Source of the DNA: Gammaproteobacteria bacterium
Lineage (GTDB): Bacteria; Pseudomonadota; Gammaproteobacteria; Thiohalobacterales; Thiohalobacteraceae
Reading direction: 5' to 3'
Length of the DNA: 64,000 bases
Assembly (NCBI GenBank): GCA_019911805.1
Contig: JAIOJV010000052.1
Coordinates: forward strand, 171,413-235,412
Under the pieces are notes generated by a model. That model ran no database searches. It was not told the origin of the DNA and was given only the letters and a program-made list of their open reading frames with translations. Shown here piece after piece: positions 1-8,642 of this stretch. The translations under genes and the position numbers were made by a program. Numbering within the stretch: the stretch's first letter is position 1; each line of letters starts with the position of its first letter.

Positions 1-125
1 CTGTCTTGCGCAACCAACCTTCCCTGTCACGGCGGAACATACACCACTTCGACAAACCCCGCAATCCCAGAATGACTGTCGCCTCAGGGGGCTCTGAATG
101 CCGGATGGAGGGTTGGGGGAAGTGG

Positions 126-146
126 CATATCGCTTAAAACGATATG
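126..146. promoter_or_regulatory. Inverted repeat in the leader upstream of the mdh-like gene
   Basis: A perfect 7-bp inverted repeat (CATATCG / CGATATG) with a 7-nt AT-rich spacer lies about 140 bp before the first gene. Its symmetry suits either a protein-binding site or a small RNA hairpin. The rest of bases 1-283 shows no coding sequence I can support. No confident -10/-35 or sigma-54 pair was found there. Confidence 0.35.
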
Positions 147-283
147 TCGAGAGCGACACCATTTCGGATAATGATGTGTATGGTGGGAAATTGTCGCAGG
201 TGTCATTTAATGACGGTCGCGAACGCTATCAGTATGGCAATAGCGCTAAAGTAAGCGAATGTCGACCGTAGGGGCGGGGAGGT

Positions 284-1213
284 ATGAAAATCTCGATAAT
301 AGGTGCCGGCCAAGTCGGTGGCCAGGCTGCTTTCCTGGCGGCGGCCGCGGGCCTCGGCGATGTTGTGCTGGCAGATACTAAACCAGGACTCGCCCGAGGA
401 AAGGCGCTGGACATCGGGCAATCTCTCGCAATCACCGCTGGGGATGCCACGATTCTGGGGACCGAGGACCTGGCGCAAAGCGCGAACTCGGATGTGATCG
501 TGGTTACAGCGGGTCTGGCGCGCCGGCCCGGCATGACCCGCCATGATCTGCTTGCGGCGAATGGGAAGGTCGTGATGGCCGTCGTCCCAGAGGCGTTGCG
601 GTGGTCGCCGGATGCCATTGTCATCATCGTAACTAATCCGATCAATACGATGACATACCTTGCGTACAAGGCAAGTGGCCTGCCACGAGAGCGTATCATC
701 GGGATGGCAGGGATGCTGGACAATGCGCGTTTCGCCTATTTCATCGCCAGCGAGCTCGCCATCCCGGTGAGGGACGTGACATCCTGGGTGATTGGTGATC
801 ACGGCGATTATCTCGTGCCTGTGGTAAGCCAGACGCGGGTAGGGGGAGTGCCTCTGGCGGAACGGATATCGATGCCGCAACTCGATCGGGTATGCACACG
901 GACACGGAATGCCGGGACAGAAATACTGACCCATTTACAGGAAGGCAGTGCCTATTTCGCACCCGGCGCGGCCATCTGCAGAATGGCGAAGGCGATTGGC
1001 GACAATGAACAGGCCGCTATGCCTTGCTCAGTCTATCTTCAGGGAGAGTACGGCGTGAAGGACGTCATTGCGGGGGTTCCGGTTGTCCTTGGCCGGAGAG
1101 GCCTGGCGGAAATCGTTGAATTCGACCTTGCAGTCGGTGAGAAAGAACAGTTCAGCGCGGCGGTGACCCATATTCAGGAGATTAACCGGCAAGCGCTCCG
1201 GCTGATTCCCTAA
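284..1213 (+). CDS. mdh: Malate/lactate dehydrogenase family protein (malate dehydrogenase-like)
   Basis: This 309-aa protein belongs to the NAD-dependent malate/L-lactate dehydrogenase family, cytosolic enzymes that interconvert a 2-hydroxy acid and its 2-oxo acid. The N-terminus carries the Rossmann loop GAGQVGG followed by an acidic residue after the second strand (VLAD), which favours NAD over NADP. Substrate-site residues are visible as the arginines of RRPGMTR, the asparagine of TNPINTMTYL, and the catalytic histidine of GDHGDY; together they fit malate better than lactate, although the family is easily misassigned. A good ribosome site (GGGGAGG) precedes the ATG. The gene lies just before the polysaccharide genes on the same strand with a 152-bp gap, so it could be a metabolic neighbour rather than a member of the operon. 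Confidence 0.82.
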   Translation: MKISIIGAGQVGGQAAFLAAAAGLGDVVLADTKPGLARGKALDIGQSLAITAGDATILGTEDLAQSANSDVIVVTAGLARRPGMTRHDLLAANGKVVMAVVPEALRWSPDAIVIIVTNPINTMTYLAYKASGLPRERIIGMAGMLDNARFAYFIASELAIPVRDVTSWVIGDHGDYLVPVVSQTRVGGVPLAERISMPQLDRVCTRTRNAGTEILTHLQEGSAYFAPGAAICRMAKAIGDNEQAAMPCSVYLQGEYGVKDVIAGVPVVLGRRGLAEIVEFDLAVGEKEQFSAAVTHIQEINRQALRLIP

Positions 1214-1237
1214 CATATTGTTTTTGATATACTTAAA

Positions 1238-1255
1238 TGTAAGCCGATGCTTACA
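1238..1255. promoter_or_regulatory. Perfect palindrome upstream of the sugar transferase
   Basis: TGTAAGC and GCTTACA flank a CGAT centre, giving an 18-bp perfect palindrome about 110 bp before the sugar-transferase start. Part of it (CCGATGCTTACA) resembles the repeated element at 61672-61716 upstream of the VPxPA-CTERM gene (CGGATTGCTTTACA), so both could bind one regulator of the exosortase/EPS regulon. No sigma-54 promoter could be placed downstream of it. A terminator role is unlikely because no T tract follows. Confidence 0.4.
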
Positions 1256-1365
1256 GTGCATTGCTGATCCAAGCCATATCAATTTCACGCTAAAAGGTAC
1301 TACAGTAAGTCGAAATACTACCTGCACCGGTTGTCAGGCAGACAAGAACGATCTGGAATATAATC

Positions 1366-2832
1366 ATGAGTAAAATCAATAATATCGCACATATGAGCGG
1401 CGAAGAGCCAACGACGGTGTATTCATCGCACCGCCTCGGCCGCACGGTCCAGTTTGCCCAGCACCACATCCCCACGGGCTTCGTCATTCTCGGGCTCCTG
1501 GAAATGGCCATGTTCATGCTGGCATTTTATGGTGGAGTGGAGCTTCGGTTCCTGGTCTCGGCAGGCAAGACGTATGTCGGCCCCCTGTTGCCAAAGGCGT
1601 TTCTGTTTTCTCTTGTGATGCTGAGTTCGCTGATCGCCATGGGAGCCTACAAGCGTGGCACCAACCAGAGTTTCGTCGCCATGGTGGTCCAAGTTGCAAG
1701 CGCCCTTGTGCTCGGTATGTTGCCGCTGGCGTTTCTGTACTATTTCGCCCCCTTGTTCTTTCTCGGGCGCGGTGCGCTGGGTCTCGCCGTGATCCTCAGT
1801 TTCATTCTCATTGTCATCACACGACTGGCCTTTGATCGGCTCGCTGATCAGGAGCGCTTCAAGTCGCGTGTTCTGGTCCTCGGCACCGGTTCACGGGCCA
1901 ACCTCATCCGCAAAGCAGTTGAGGGCGGTGAGCTGAATGGACTGAATGTCGTTGGCTTCGTACGACTCACCACCGAAACGGGGGCACCGCGCAAGGGCGA
2001 TATTCTGTCCGACGACCAGTCATTGGTCGATATGATAAGCAAGGCTGACGTGGATCAGATCGTGCTCGCGGTGGATGATCGCCGGAAGGCGCTGCCAGTA
2101 CGCGACATTCTGGATTGCAAAATGAGTGGCATAAGCGTCGTTGATCTCCTCACATTTTTCGAGCGTGAAACAGGTAAGGTGCGCCTCGATATCCTGCAGC
2201 CGAGTTGGCTATTTCTCTCAGACGGCTTTCGTCTGAACGCCCTGCGCAAGGTGAGTAAGCGGATTTTCGATATCAGCATTGTATTGCTCATGCTGCCCAT
2301 CGCGCTGCCGTTGATGCTCATGACCGGCTTGGCGGTATTCCTGGAAAGCGGTGGACGCGGTCCGATTCTCTATCGCCAGACGCGGGTCGGTGAGCATGGT
2401 CAGTTGTTTCAAATAGTCAAATTCCGCAGCATGCGCGTCGATGCGGAATCGGATGGTCCGCGCTGGGCGAGCGCGAATGATGCGCGTATCACGGTTGTCG
2501 GTTCGTTCATTCGCCGCACCCGGCTGGATGAGCTCCCCCAGCTCTACAACGTCCTGAAGGGGGAGATGAGTTTCGTCGGCCCCCGTCCGGAACGCCCGGA
2601 GTTTACCCGGGAATTGCGCAACAATATCCCCTACTACAGCGAGCGCCATCGCGTGAAACCCGGACTGACTGGATGGGCGCAGATCCGTTACCCTTATGGC
2701 GCCAGCCAGGACGATGCAGTCAAGAAACTCCAATACGACCTCTATTATGTAAAAAACTACAGTATATTCTTGGACTTACTGATATTATTTCAGACGGCCG
2801 AGGTCGTATTATTGAGAAGGGGTGCTCATTAG
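1366..2832 (+). CDS. Polyprenyl-phosphate sugar-1-phosphate transferase, exosortase/PEP-CTERM-associated type
   Basis: This 488-aa inner-membrane protein should start repeat-unit assembly by moving a sugar phosphate from a nucleotide sugar to undecaprenyl phosphate. Its N-terminal half has several hydrophobic segments (about residues 25-165), then a soluble NAD-binding-like domain with GTGSRANLIRKA. The C-terminal third is the bacterial sugar transferase catalytic domain: a membrane re-entrant segment around 305-325, KFRSMRVDAE, RRTRLDELPQL, MSFVGPRPERPEF and KPGLTGWAQI. This layout matches the EpsB/WcaJ-like initiating transferases of PEP-CTERM loci. It is the first of eight consecutive plus-strand EPS genes. 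The upstream SD is weak, and the TATAAT that touches the ATG cannot be its -10 box. Confidence 0.9.
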   Translation: MSKINNIAHMSGEEPTTVYSSHRLGRTVQFAQHHIPTGFVILGLLEMAMFMLAFYGGVELRFLVSAGKTYVGPLLPKAFLFSLVMLSSLIAMGAYKRGTNQSFVAMVVQVASALVLGMLPLAFLYYFAPLFFLGRGALGLAVILSFILIVITRLAFDRLADQERFKSRVLVLGTGSRANLIRKAVEGGELNGLNVVGFVRLTTETGAPRKGDILSDDQSLVDMISKADVDQIVLAVDDRRKALPVRDILDCKMSGISVVDLLTFFERETGKVRLDILQPSWLFLSDGFRLNALRKVSKRIFDISIVLLMLPIALPLMLMTGLAVFLESGGRGPILYRQTRVGEHGQLFQIVKFRSMRVDAESDGPRWASANDARITVVGSFIRRTRLDELPQLYNVLKGEMSFVGPRPERPEFTRELRNNIPYYSERHRVKPGLTGWAQIRYPYGASQDDAVKKLQYDLYYVKNYSIFLDLLILFQTAEVVLLRRGAH

Positions 2833-3009
2833 GAGCACGGGGAACGGCGCCACCATTGCGTACGGGTAGCACGACAATTTGTCCTATACCAGCGCCGTAC
2901 CTGGCGTACTAAATATTCAATATCAAGTGTTTATCATTGATTCTCGATGCCCGATCCGAACACGCGCCGTCCCGGCAGGGTGGCGGCGTATGGTTGTCGT
3001 GGAATCTTG

Positions 3010-3035
3010 CTAGCCATTTTATTACCACTGGCTAG
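3010..3035. promoter_or_regulatory. Inverted repeat before the export lipoprotein gene
   Basis: CTAGCCA and TGGCTAG form a perfect 7-bp inverted repeat around a 12-nt AT-rich spacer, 37 bp upstream of the export lipoprotein start. It lies in a 239-bp gap that has no other gene. It could be an operator or an mRNA leader hairpin; no T tract follows, so it is not a standard terminator. Confidence 0.35.
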
Positions 3036-3071
3036 TCCATAATGAACGGTGCTACACAGCAGGGGAACGAT

Positions 3072-3695
3072 ATGCGCATACGTGGCTTGTGGCTCATGCT
3101 GATGCTCTGGACGCTGGCGGGGTGCACTACCGTCCCGCTGCCCCCCACAGAAGGCCCGGCACAGACCGGCGAGGGGGGCGCTCAGGCGTCGGAATATTTC
3201 ATCGGTGTCGATGATGAAGTACAGGTCAATGTCTGGCGCAATCCCGAGTTGTCGATGAGCATGCCGGTGCGGCCGGACGGCATGATCTCGTTGCCGCTGA
3301 TCGGCGATGTGCAGGCGGGTGGCCGGACGCCGTCGGCGGTCGCCACAGAGGTGCGTGAACGCCTGTCTCAGTACGTACGTGACCCCAACGTTACGGTGAT
3401 CATCACTGAATTACGGACCCACGAATATATCTCGCGTATCCGCGTGACGGGCGCTGTACAGACGCCGACATCGATCGCCCACCGGCAGGGGATGACGGTT
3501 CTGGACGCCGTATTGCAGGCCGGTGGCATCAACGAGTTTGCGGCGCCCAGTCGGGCCAAGCTGTACAGGAAGATCGGCAACGAGACGAAGGTCTATCCGA
3601 TCGATCTCGGCGGTATCCTGCAGGAGGGCAAGCTGGCGACCAATTATACATTGCAGCCGGGTGACATCATTACGGTTCCCGAGCGCCTGTTTTGA
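3072..3695 (+). CDS. Polysaccharide export lipoprotein (Wza/OtnA family, short EPS type)
   Basis: The product (207 aa from this start) is a periplasm-facing outer-membrane lipoprotein of the polysaccharide biosynthesis/export family, forming or gating the EPS exit channel. A signal peptide ends in a lipobox LAGC near residue 18. The Poly_export domain follows (YFIGVDDEVQVNVWRNPEL, then RPDGMISLPLIGDV), and a SLBB-like domain closes the protein (RIRVTGAVQTPTS, LQPGDIITVPERLF). An ATG 30 bp upstream (3042) is in frame, but the one at 3072 has an AGGGG ribosome site and puts the signal peptide directly at the N-terminus, so I chose it. The following chain-length gene starts 31 bp after the stop. 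Confidence 0.9.
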   Translation: MRIRGLWLMLMLWTLAGCTTVPLPPTEGPAQTGEGGAQASEYFIGVDDEVQVNVWRNPELSMSMPVRPDGMISLPLIGDVQAGGRTPSAVATEVRERLSQYVRDPNVTVIITELRTHEYISRIRVTGAVQTPTSIAHRQGMTVLDAVLQAGGINEFAAPSRAKLYRKIGNETKVYPIDLGGILQEGKLATNYTLQPGDIITVPERLF

Positions 3696-3725
3696 CATCC
3701 AGAATCGGCAGCTGAGGCTAATCGC

Positions 3726-5264
3726 GTGGCGACACCGCTTGAAAGTTTTATCCGTTTCACCCTGATCGAGACTGCGCGCCATCGGGCGTTCGTAGTCGTC
3801 AGCTTCGTGTCGTTGATGTTGGTCGCGCTGTATGTCGGCATGAACTGGCCCAAGATATACACCTCGTCGACCTCCATCTACGTCCAGGAACAGAACATCA
3901 TGGGGCCACTGATGCAGGGCGCAGCGGTGCAGACGGAGGTATTGGACCGGTCGAGGATCGCGCGTGAAATCATTGATGGGCGCAAGATTCTTCTCAAAGT
4001 CCTGGAGAAGACGGGACTGGATACCCAGGCAAAAAATCCCGCCGATCTGGAACGGATGATGGAAGGTATCCGGCAACGCACCACCGTAACCGGACGCCCC
4101 AACCTCATTACGATCGAGTATCGAGACAGTGACCCCGAACTTGCCTATGCGATAACCAAATATCTTGCCAATTTCTTTATCGCCGAGAGCCTTGCGGACA
4201 AGGCCAGAGAGAGCGAAGGGGCCTTCGAGTTCATCGAAAGCCAGGCACAGGCATATAAACAAAAGCTGCTCCAGTCGGAGGAGGAATTGAAGAATTTCCG
4301 GGCCGAAAATCTGGAAGCCAGGCCGGGTATCATTGGGGAGATCGGCCAGAGAAATGCTGCACTGTCCGCCCAGCTGGAACAGATATCTCAAGACCTGAGC
4401 GAAGCACGTATCCGCCGGGCATCGCTGGTGAGACAGCTCTCCGGGGAGGCGGAAATGGCCACCAACTTCTCCCGCGCGGAGCAGAATAAGACCCGTATTG
4501 CCGAATTGCAGTCTCAGCTCGATACCTTGCGGCTGAGCTATCACGAGACCTATCCGGACATCATCCACCTGAAGGCTCAGATACAAGATCTGCGCTCAGC
4601 CATCGCGCGTGAGGGTAATACCCAAGGCACGAGGGGCCAGGGAACATCTTCCACAGTAATTGATGAGCGTGTTCTGGCGAATCCCGTCTATCAGGAACTG
4701 CAACGAACGCTCTATCAGACCAATACCCTGATCGAAACACTGACATCCAGGTATGAGAACACCAAACGGTCGCTGGAAGAACAGATGGAGCTTGGCAAAC
4801 GGGTTCAGGATTACGAGGCCCGGCTGGCGGAATTGACCCGCGATTACGAAGTCAACCGGGAGATCTACGCGGATCTCACCCGCCGGCGAGAATCTGCCCG
4901 CGTGTCGATGAATCTGGACCGTGAGCAGAAGGGCCTGACGATGCGCATAGACGAGCCTCCTTACGTACCGCATAAGCCGAGCGGGCTGCAATTCGTTCAT
5001 TTTGCCATAGGTGGGCCGATTCTGGCGCTGTTACTCCCGATAGGGGTAGTAGTGGCCTTGCGGAAACTGGATCCACGTATCCGCTCGGAGGAGCGCATCG
5101 TGGAGGAACTGGGGTTGCCGGTACTGGGTGTGCTACCGCATATGCTGGTGCCGATTGAGGGAAAGCGCGAAGTAGCCAGTTCGCTGCTGCTGTCCTTGCT
5201 GCTGCTGGGCGGAATTGCGGTGATGGCAGTCATCGTGATACAGCGGGTCAGCGGACAGGGATGA
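3726..5264 (+). CDS. Chain-length determinant (Wzz-like), exosortase/PEP-CTERM-associated
   Basis: This 512-aa inner-membrane protein is a polysaccharide co-polymerase that sets EPS chain length and bridges the polymerase and export lipoprotein. The N-terminal Wzz segment has a membrane helix (about residues 20-40). A long periplasmic region rich in coiled coil follows (roughly 155-400, with many Glu/Gln/Leu heptads). A second membrane helix lies at about 430-450 and a third hydrophobic stretch near the C-terminus (LLLSLLLLGGIAVMAVIVI). The start is GTG; no ATG is close enough to preserve the first membrane helix. The gene ends 4 bp before the kinase-like gene, which is the usual partner of such co-polymerases. 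Confidence 0.9.
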   Translation: MATPLESFIRFTLIETARHRAFVVVSFVSLMLVALYVGMNWPKIYTSSTSIYVQEQNIMGPLMQGAAVQTEVLDRSRIAREIIDGRKILLKVLEKTGLDTQAKNPADLERMMEGIRQRTTVTGRPNLITIEYRDSDPELAYAITKYLANFFIAESLADKARESEGAFEFIESQAQAYKQKLLQSEEELKNFRAENLEARPGIIGEIGQRNAALSAQLEQISQDLSEARIRRASLVRQLSGEAEMATNFSRAEQNKTRIAELQSQLDTLRLSYHETYPDIIHLKAQIQDLRSAIAREGNTQGTRGQGTSSTVIDERVLANPVYQELQRTLYQTNTLIETLTSRYENTKRSLEEQMELGKRVQDYEARLAELTRDYEVNREIYADLTRRRESARVSMNLDREQKGLTMRIDEPPYVPHKPSGLQFVHFAIGGPILALLLPIGVVVALRKLDPRIRSEERIVEELGLPVLGVLPHMLVPIEGKREVASSLLLSLLLLGGIAVMAVIVIQRVSGQG

Positions 5265-5268
5265 TGCA

Positions 5269-6111
5269 ATGAGTAAAATACAAGAAGCATTAGACAAAAT
5301 CCGCGCTGGCCAGGAATTGCTGCCGCCGCGGAAAACACCGTCTCCCGCCATTTCGGGGCGCGCTTTGAAGGCTAATACAGAAACACTGCCGAATGCTGGG
5401 GGCGGTGCCGCAGAAATCACACTCATGGGGGAACAGAGCTATCGGTCGCCGACCGAACTTGTTGCCCTGCGCACCATCAGTGGCGCGATGTCTGATGGTC
5501 TGGTCCTGAATGCCATTCGCGAACTGCGCACCTCAATTCTGCAGCGTCTCGATGAAGGCAAACGAATCGTGATGGTCACGTCCACGACCCAGCGGGCAGG
5601 CAACACTTTCGTTGCCAGGAATCTGGCTGCTGCCATAGCGCTGGATGAAGGCAAGACAGCGCTGATTGTCGACTGCAACCTGAGAGGCCCCTCTGCCAGT
5701 CATTTGGCATTGGGCGAGGACAGGCCCGGGCTGCGCGAATTTCTCAAGAACCCCGAGCTCAGCGCTGAGGACATCATTCACAGAACAGGTATCGCGCGGT
5801 TACGCATCATTCCCGCAGGTAACGATATGGAGGGAATGCGGGAATTCTTTACATCCATCAGGCTAAGAGAGCTGATGGAAGAGTTGGAGCAGCGCTATCC
5901 AGAACGGTACATCATCGTAGATGCACCACCGATTATGCACGCTGCTGATGCCCGTATTCTTGCGGACGTCTGTGACCATGTCGTGCTGGTTGTGCCGTTC
6001 GGGAGGACAACGACAAAGCATATCATTCAGTCGGCAAAAGCGATTGGCAAGGAGAAATTTTTAGGTATCGTTTTCAATGACAAGCCCGAGTTGCCGAGGG
6101 TGTGGTGGTGA
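5269..6111 (+). CDS. BY-kinase-like protein with degenerate ATP site, exosortase-associated
   Basis: The 280-aa protein has the fold and start (MSKIQEALDKIR) of tyrosine autokinases found in PEP-CTERM EPS loci, which normally phosphorylate themselves and control polymer length with the Wzz partner encoded just upstream. The expected P-loop ends in GKT, but here it reads RAGNT, so the nucleotide-binding lysine is Asn112. Walker A' is VDCNLRGP, with the second aspartate also replaced (Asn137). Walker B (YIIVDAPP, Asp218) is intact. The C-terminus (PELPRVWW) lacks the tyrosine cluster used for autophosphorylation. I infer a pseudokinase or a nucleotide-independent scaffold. The stop overlaps the next gene by one base. 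Confidence 0.85.
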   Translation: MSKIQEALDKIRAGQELLPPRKTPSPAISGRALKANTETLPNAGGGAAEITLMGEQSYRSPTELVALRTISGAMSDGLVLNAIRELRTSILQRLDEGKRIVMVTSTTQRAGNTFVARNLAAAIALDEGKTALIVDCNLRGPSASHLALGEDRPGLREFLKNPELSAEDIIHRTGIARLRIIPAGNDMEGMREFFTSIRLRELMEELEQRYPERYIIVDAPPIMHAADARILADVCDHVVLVVPFGRTTTKHIIQSAKAIGKEKFLGIVFNDKPELPRVWW

Positions 6112-7454
6112 TGTGTAGCGATCAAGAGTGTAATGCCCTGCGGCCAGCACCAGTCGCCGCACTGTTGCGTACCGTAACCCGCCTGGTTATTACCGTAGTG
6201 TGCGTCATACATACTCCTGTTTCACAGGCGTTCCGAAGCGATTATGCCATCGGCTTTGAAGCGGAATACAGCGACAACATGGCGCTCACGGAAAATGCCG
6301 AAGAGGACGAAATCGGCCTCTCGCTGCTCCTCGCATTTTCGCTGGAGCATACCTCCGCTGCCTTTGACGCTGATGTTCGGGCACTTTTTGATTACGCCAA
6401 TTATTTGAACAACGTGTTCGACGATGAGACCCTGGGCTCGTTACGCACAGATCTCGAATGGCGGCCCCTGCCTGGGCAGTTCCATTGGCGTCTTGAGGAT
6501 TATTTCACGCAGACGGCCCTCAGTGCCGCAGCGCCAGAGACCCCTGACAACCGCATCAACACCAACGCCTTTGCGACCGGCCCTGATATTTTCTTCAGAC
6601 TCGGACCGGCGACGACCCTGGAAACCTCACTCCGTCGCGCGGAGTATTATTTCGAGGATACCGACGTCGACAGTAGCCGCAATATCGCCACTGTCGGCTG
6701 GGTGCGCGCACTTCGGCCGAGCTTCGATCTATCGGCCAATGTGGCGTATGCAGACACGGATTTCGCTGAAGAAATAAATAACGATTTCAAGCGTATCGAC
6801 TACTTCGTTCGTGCAGATATGCGCCAAGGTCGGTCGACCCTGGTTGCGGACGTGGGTGCGACACGCATCGATCGTGACAATGAAGAGCGTCTGGATGGGT
6901 TCTTGGGGCGGCTCGGCTGGGTACGCCAGGTCGGCGTCAATACACAGTTTTATATCGAAGCATCTGGCCAATACACCGATGCCGGTACCGATCTCCTCAT
7001 GGCTGGCGCGCGCCCGTTCGAGCTCGATCGCAGCAGCGAGATCGTCAGTGGGGATATCTTTTTCGAACGGCGCATTGAAGCCCGTTACCGCCGCGGTACA
7101 TCGGAGCGCAACTGGGAGGTCCACGCACTGTTGCGTGATGAGGATTATGAACTTCTCCCATTGGACCGCGAAACCTATTCAGCACGCTTCCTCTATCATC
7201 GCGGCATCGCTCAATCGACGTATTTGAACGCCCATGTCCTTTTGCGGCGCGAGGATTACCTGGATACCACTCAGCTCAATAAGGATGCGGAGTACCGGCT
7301 GGGCCTCGAACGCCAGCTGGGTCGAAACCTCACCGCCCGCTTGGACTACATCTTCAACACGCGTGACAGCAACCTGGTAGGCGGAGATTATGACGAGAAT
7401 CGTGTCCTTTTCCTGATCTATTACGGCAGGACGGACCCACGCGCCTTCCGCTGA
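6111..7454 (+). CDS. Outer-membrane beta-barrel protein, exosortase/PEP-CTERM-associated
   Basis: The product (447 aa) is a predicted outer-membrane barrel, probably the secretion pore or a porin-like component of the EPS exporter. A signal sequence with hydrophobic core LVITVVCVI is followed by SQA near residue 35. The body is made of alternating amphipathic strands rich in Tyr, Arg and Asp, for example YAIGFEAEYSDN at the start and VLFLIYYGRTD at the end, as in the PEP-CTERM-associated barrel family of about this length. I chose the ATG that overlaps the kinase stop (TGATG); a GTG nine bases upstream is also in frame. Confidence 0.8.
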   Translation: MCSDQECNALRPAPVAALLRTVTRLVITVVCVIHTPVSQAFRSDYAIGFEAEYSDNMALTENAEEDEIGLSLLLAFSLEHTSAAFDADVRALFDYANYLNNVFDDETLGSLRTDLEWRPLPGQFHWRLEDYFTQTALSAAAPETPDNRINTNAFATGPDIFFRLGPATTLETSLRRAEYYFEDTDVDSSRNIATVGWVRALRPSFDLSANVAYADTDFAEEINNDFKRIDYFVRADMRQGRSTLVADVGATRIDRDNEERLDGFLGRLGWVRQVGVNTQFYIEASGQYTDAGTDLLMAGARPFELDRSSEIVSGDIFFERRIEARYRRGTSERNWEVHALLRDEDYELLPLDRETYSARFLYHRGIAQSTYLNAHVLLRREDYLDTTQLNKDAEYRLGLERQLGRNLTARLDYIFNTRDSNLVGGDYDENRVLFLIYYGRTDPRAFR

Positions 7455-7469
7455 TCCAGAGAAACTGCG

Positions 7470-8642
7470 ATGTACCTCAATTTCTTCGGCCTGACAGAGC
7501 AGCCCTTCCAGCTCACGCCAGACTCACATTTTCTGTACCTGAGTGGCGGGCACATGCGTGCGAAGGCATACATGGATTATACCGTGTGGAGGCGGGATGG
7601 CTTCGTAGTCATCACCGGTGAAATAGGTGCTGGCAAGACGACGTTGATCCATAAGCTTCTGTCCGAAGTCGAGGGTGACGTCAAGCTGATCCGTATTTTT
7701 CAGACCCAGCTCGACGAGGTCGAGTTCCTGCAGGCTATGCTGGTCGAACTCGACTTTGATTCGGGGGACCTGAAGGACCGTGGCAAGGTCGAGTTGCTAT
7801 CGCTCCTGAATACCTATCTTCTGGAGAGCTATTCGCAGGGAAAGCATATTGTTCTGATCGTGGACGAGGCACAAAACCTCAGTCCGAAAGTACTGGAAGA
7901 GATCCGCATGCTCTCCGGTCTGGAATCGGAAAAAGAGAAGATCCTCAATATCATTCTGGTGGGACAGCCGGAACTCAATGATACGCTCAGCCGCCCGGAT
8001 ATGGAGCAGCTGGTGCAGCGCATCAGACTCCGTTTCCATGTCGGGGCATTGTCGCAAGACGAGACCTGGGAATATATCGTGCATCGGCTGAAAATAGCCG
8101 GCTGCACCGATGGCGATATCTTTGCCAAGGAAGTGCTTTCTGTAGTGTATCGGTATACCGGCGGAATCCCGCGCAAGATAAATATCTTATGCGATACCGC
8201 GCTCATCTGCGCCTTCGCGGATTCAGTGAAGTGTGTCGACGAGACCGTCATGCAAGAGGCAATCGGCGAACTGCAATGGCAACCCGTTGCCACCAAGCCG
8301 CACAAGTCAATGCAGTCTCATGGTGAGCAATCCGTGACTGCTGCCATCGACGCTGCGCTGCGCCGACAAAATGAGGGAAAAGCACCTGCCTTCAGCGCGG
8401 GTCATGAACAATGGGCGGACCTATTTTCGCTCGTACTGCGCCTGTTGGGTGATATGTCCTCCCGGATGGGCGCTGTAGACGAGAAATTGCAACGTTTGGA
8501 ATCATTGCTGGAGGAAAGACGGGGTCCGGACGCCATCGTATCGGATGACGATGACGAAGCCTGTCAAGAGTGGTCAGATGATATCCAGGACGGTTTGGGT
8601 GTGAGACCTGCCACCAACGTGCATCTTGCGCAAAAAAAATGA
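7470..8642 (+). CDS. ExeA/GspA-like AAA ATPase, exosortase/PEP-CTERM-associated
   Basis: This 390-aa protein belongs to the ExeA-like ATPases that occur in PEP-CTERM EPS loci. It begins with the family signature MYLNFFGLTEQPFQLTPD. Walker A is GEIGAGKTT (about residues 51-59), Walker B is IVLIVDEAQNLS, and a sensor-like IILVGQPEL follows. The AAA region ends near residue 270. The tail to 390 is hydrophilic and low in complexity, with an acidic DDDDE run, and shows no membrane segment. The exact role is not established; energising secretion or envelope insertion has been proposed for relatives. It overlaps the following deacetylase by an ATGA. Confidence 0.88.
   Translation: MYLNFFGLTEQPFQLTPDSHFLYLSGGHMRAKAYMDYTVWRRDGFVVITGEIGAGKTTLIHKLLSEVEGDVKLIRIFQTQLDEVEFLQAMLVELDFDSGDLKDRGKVELLSLLNTYLLESYSQGKHIVLIVDEAQNLSPKVLEEIRMLSGLESEKEKILNIILVGQPELNDTLSRPDMEQLVQRIRLRFHVGALSQDETWEYIVHRLKIAGCTDGDIFAKEVLSVVYRYTGGIPRKINILCDTALICAFADSVKCVDETVMQEAIGELQWQPVATKPHKSMQSHGEQSVTAAIDAALRRQNEGKAPAFSAGHEQWADLFSLVLRLLGDMSSRMGAVDEKLQRLESLLEERRGPDAIVSDDDDEACQEWSDDIQDGLGVRPATNVHLAQKK

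Noticed and set aside
1355-1366. TATAAT as -10 box for the sugar transferase
   Set aside because: It touches the ATG, so transcription would start inside the gene, and no -35 lies at proper spacing.
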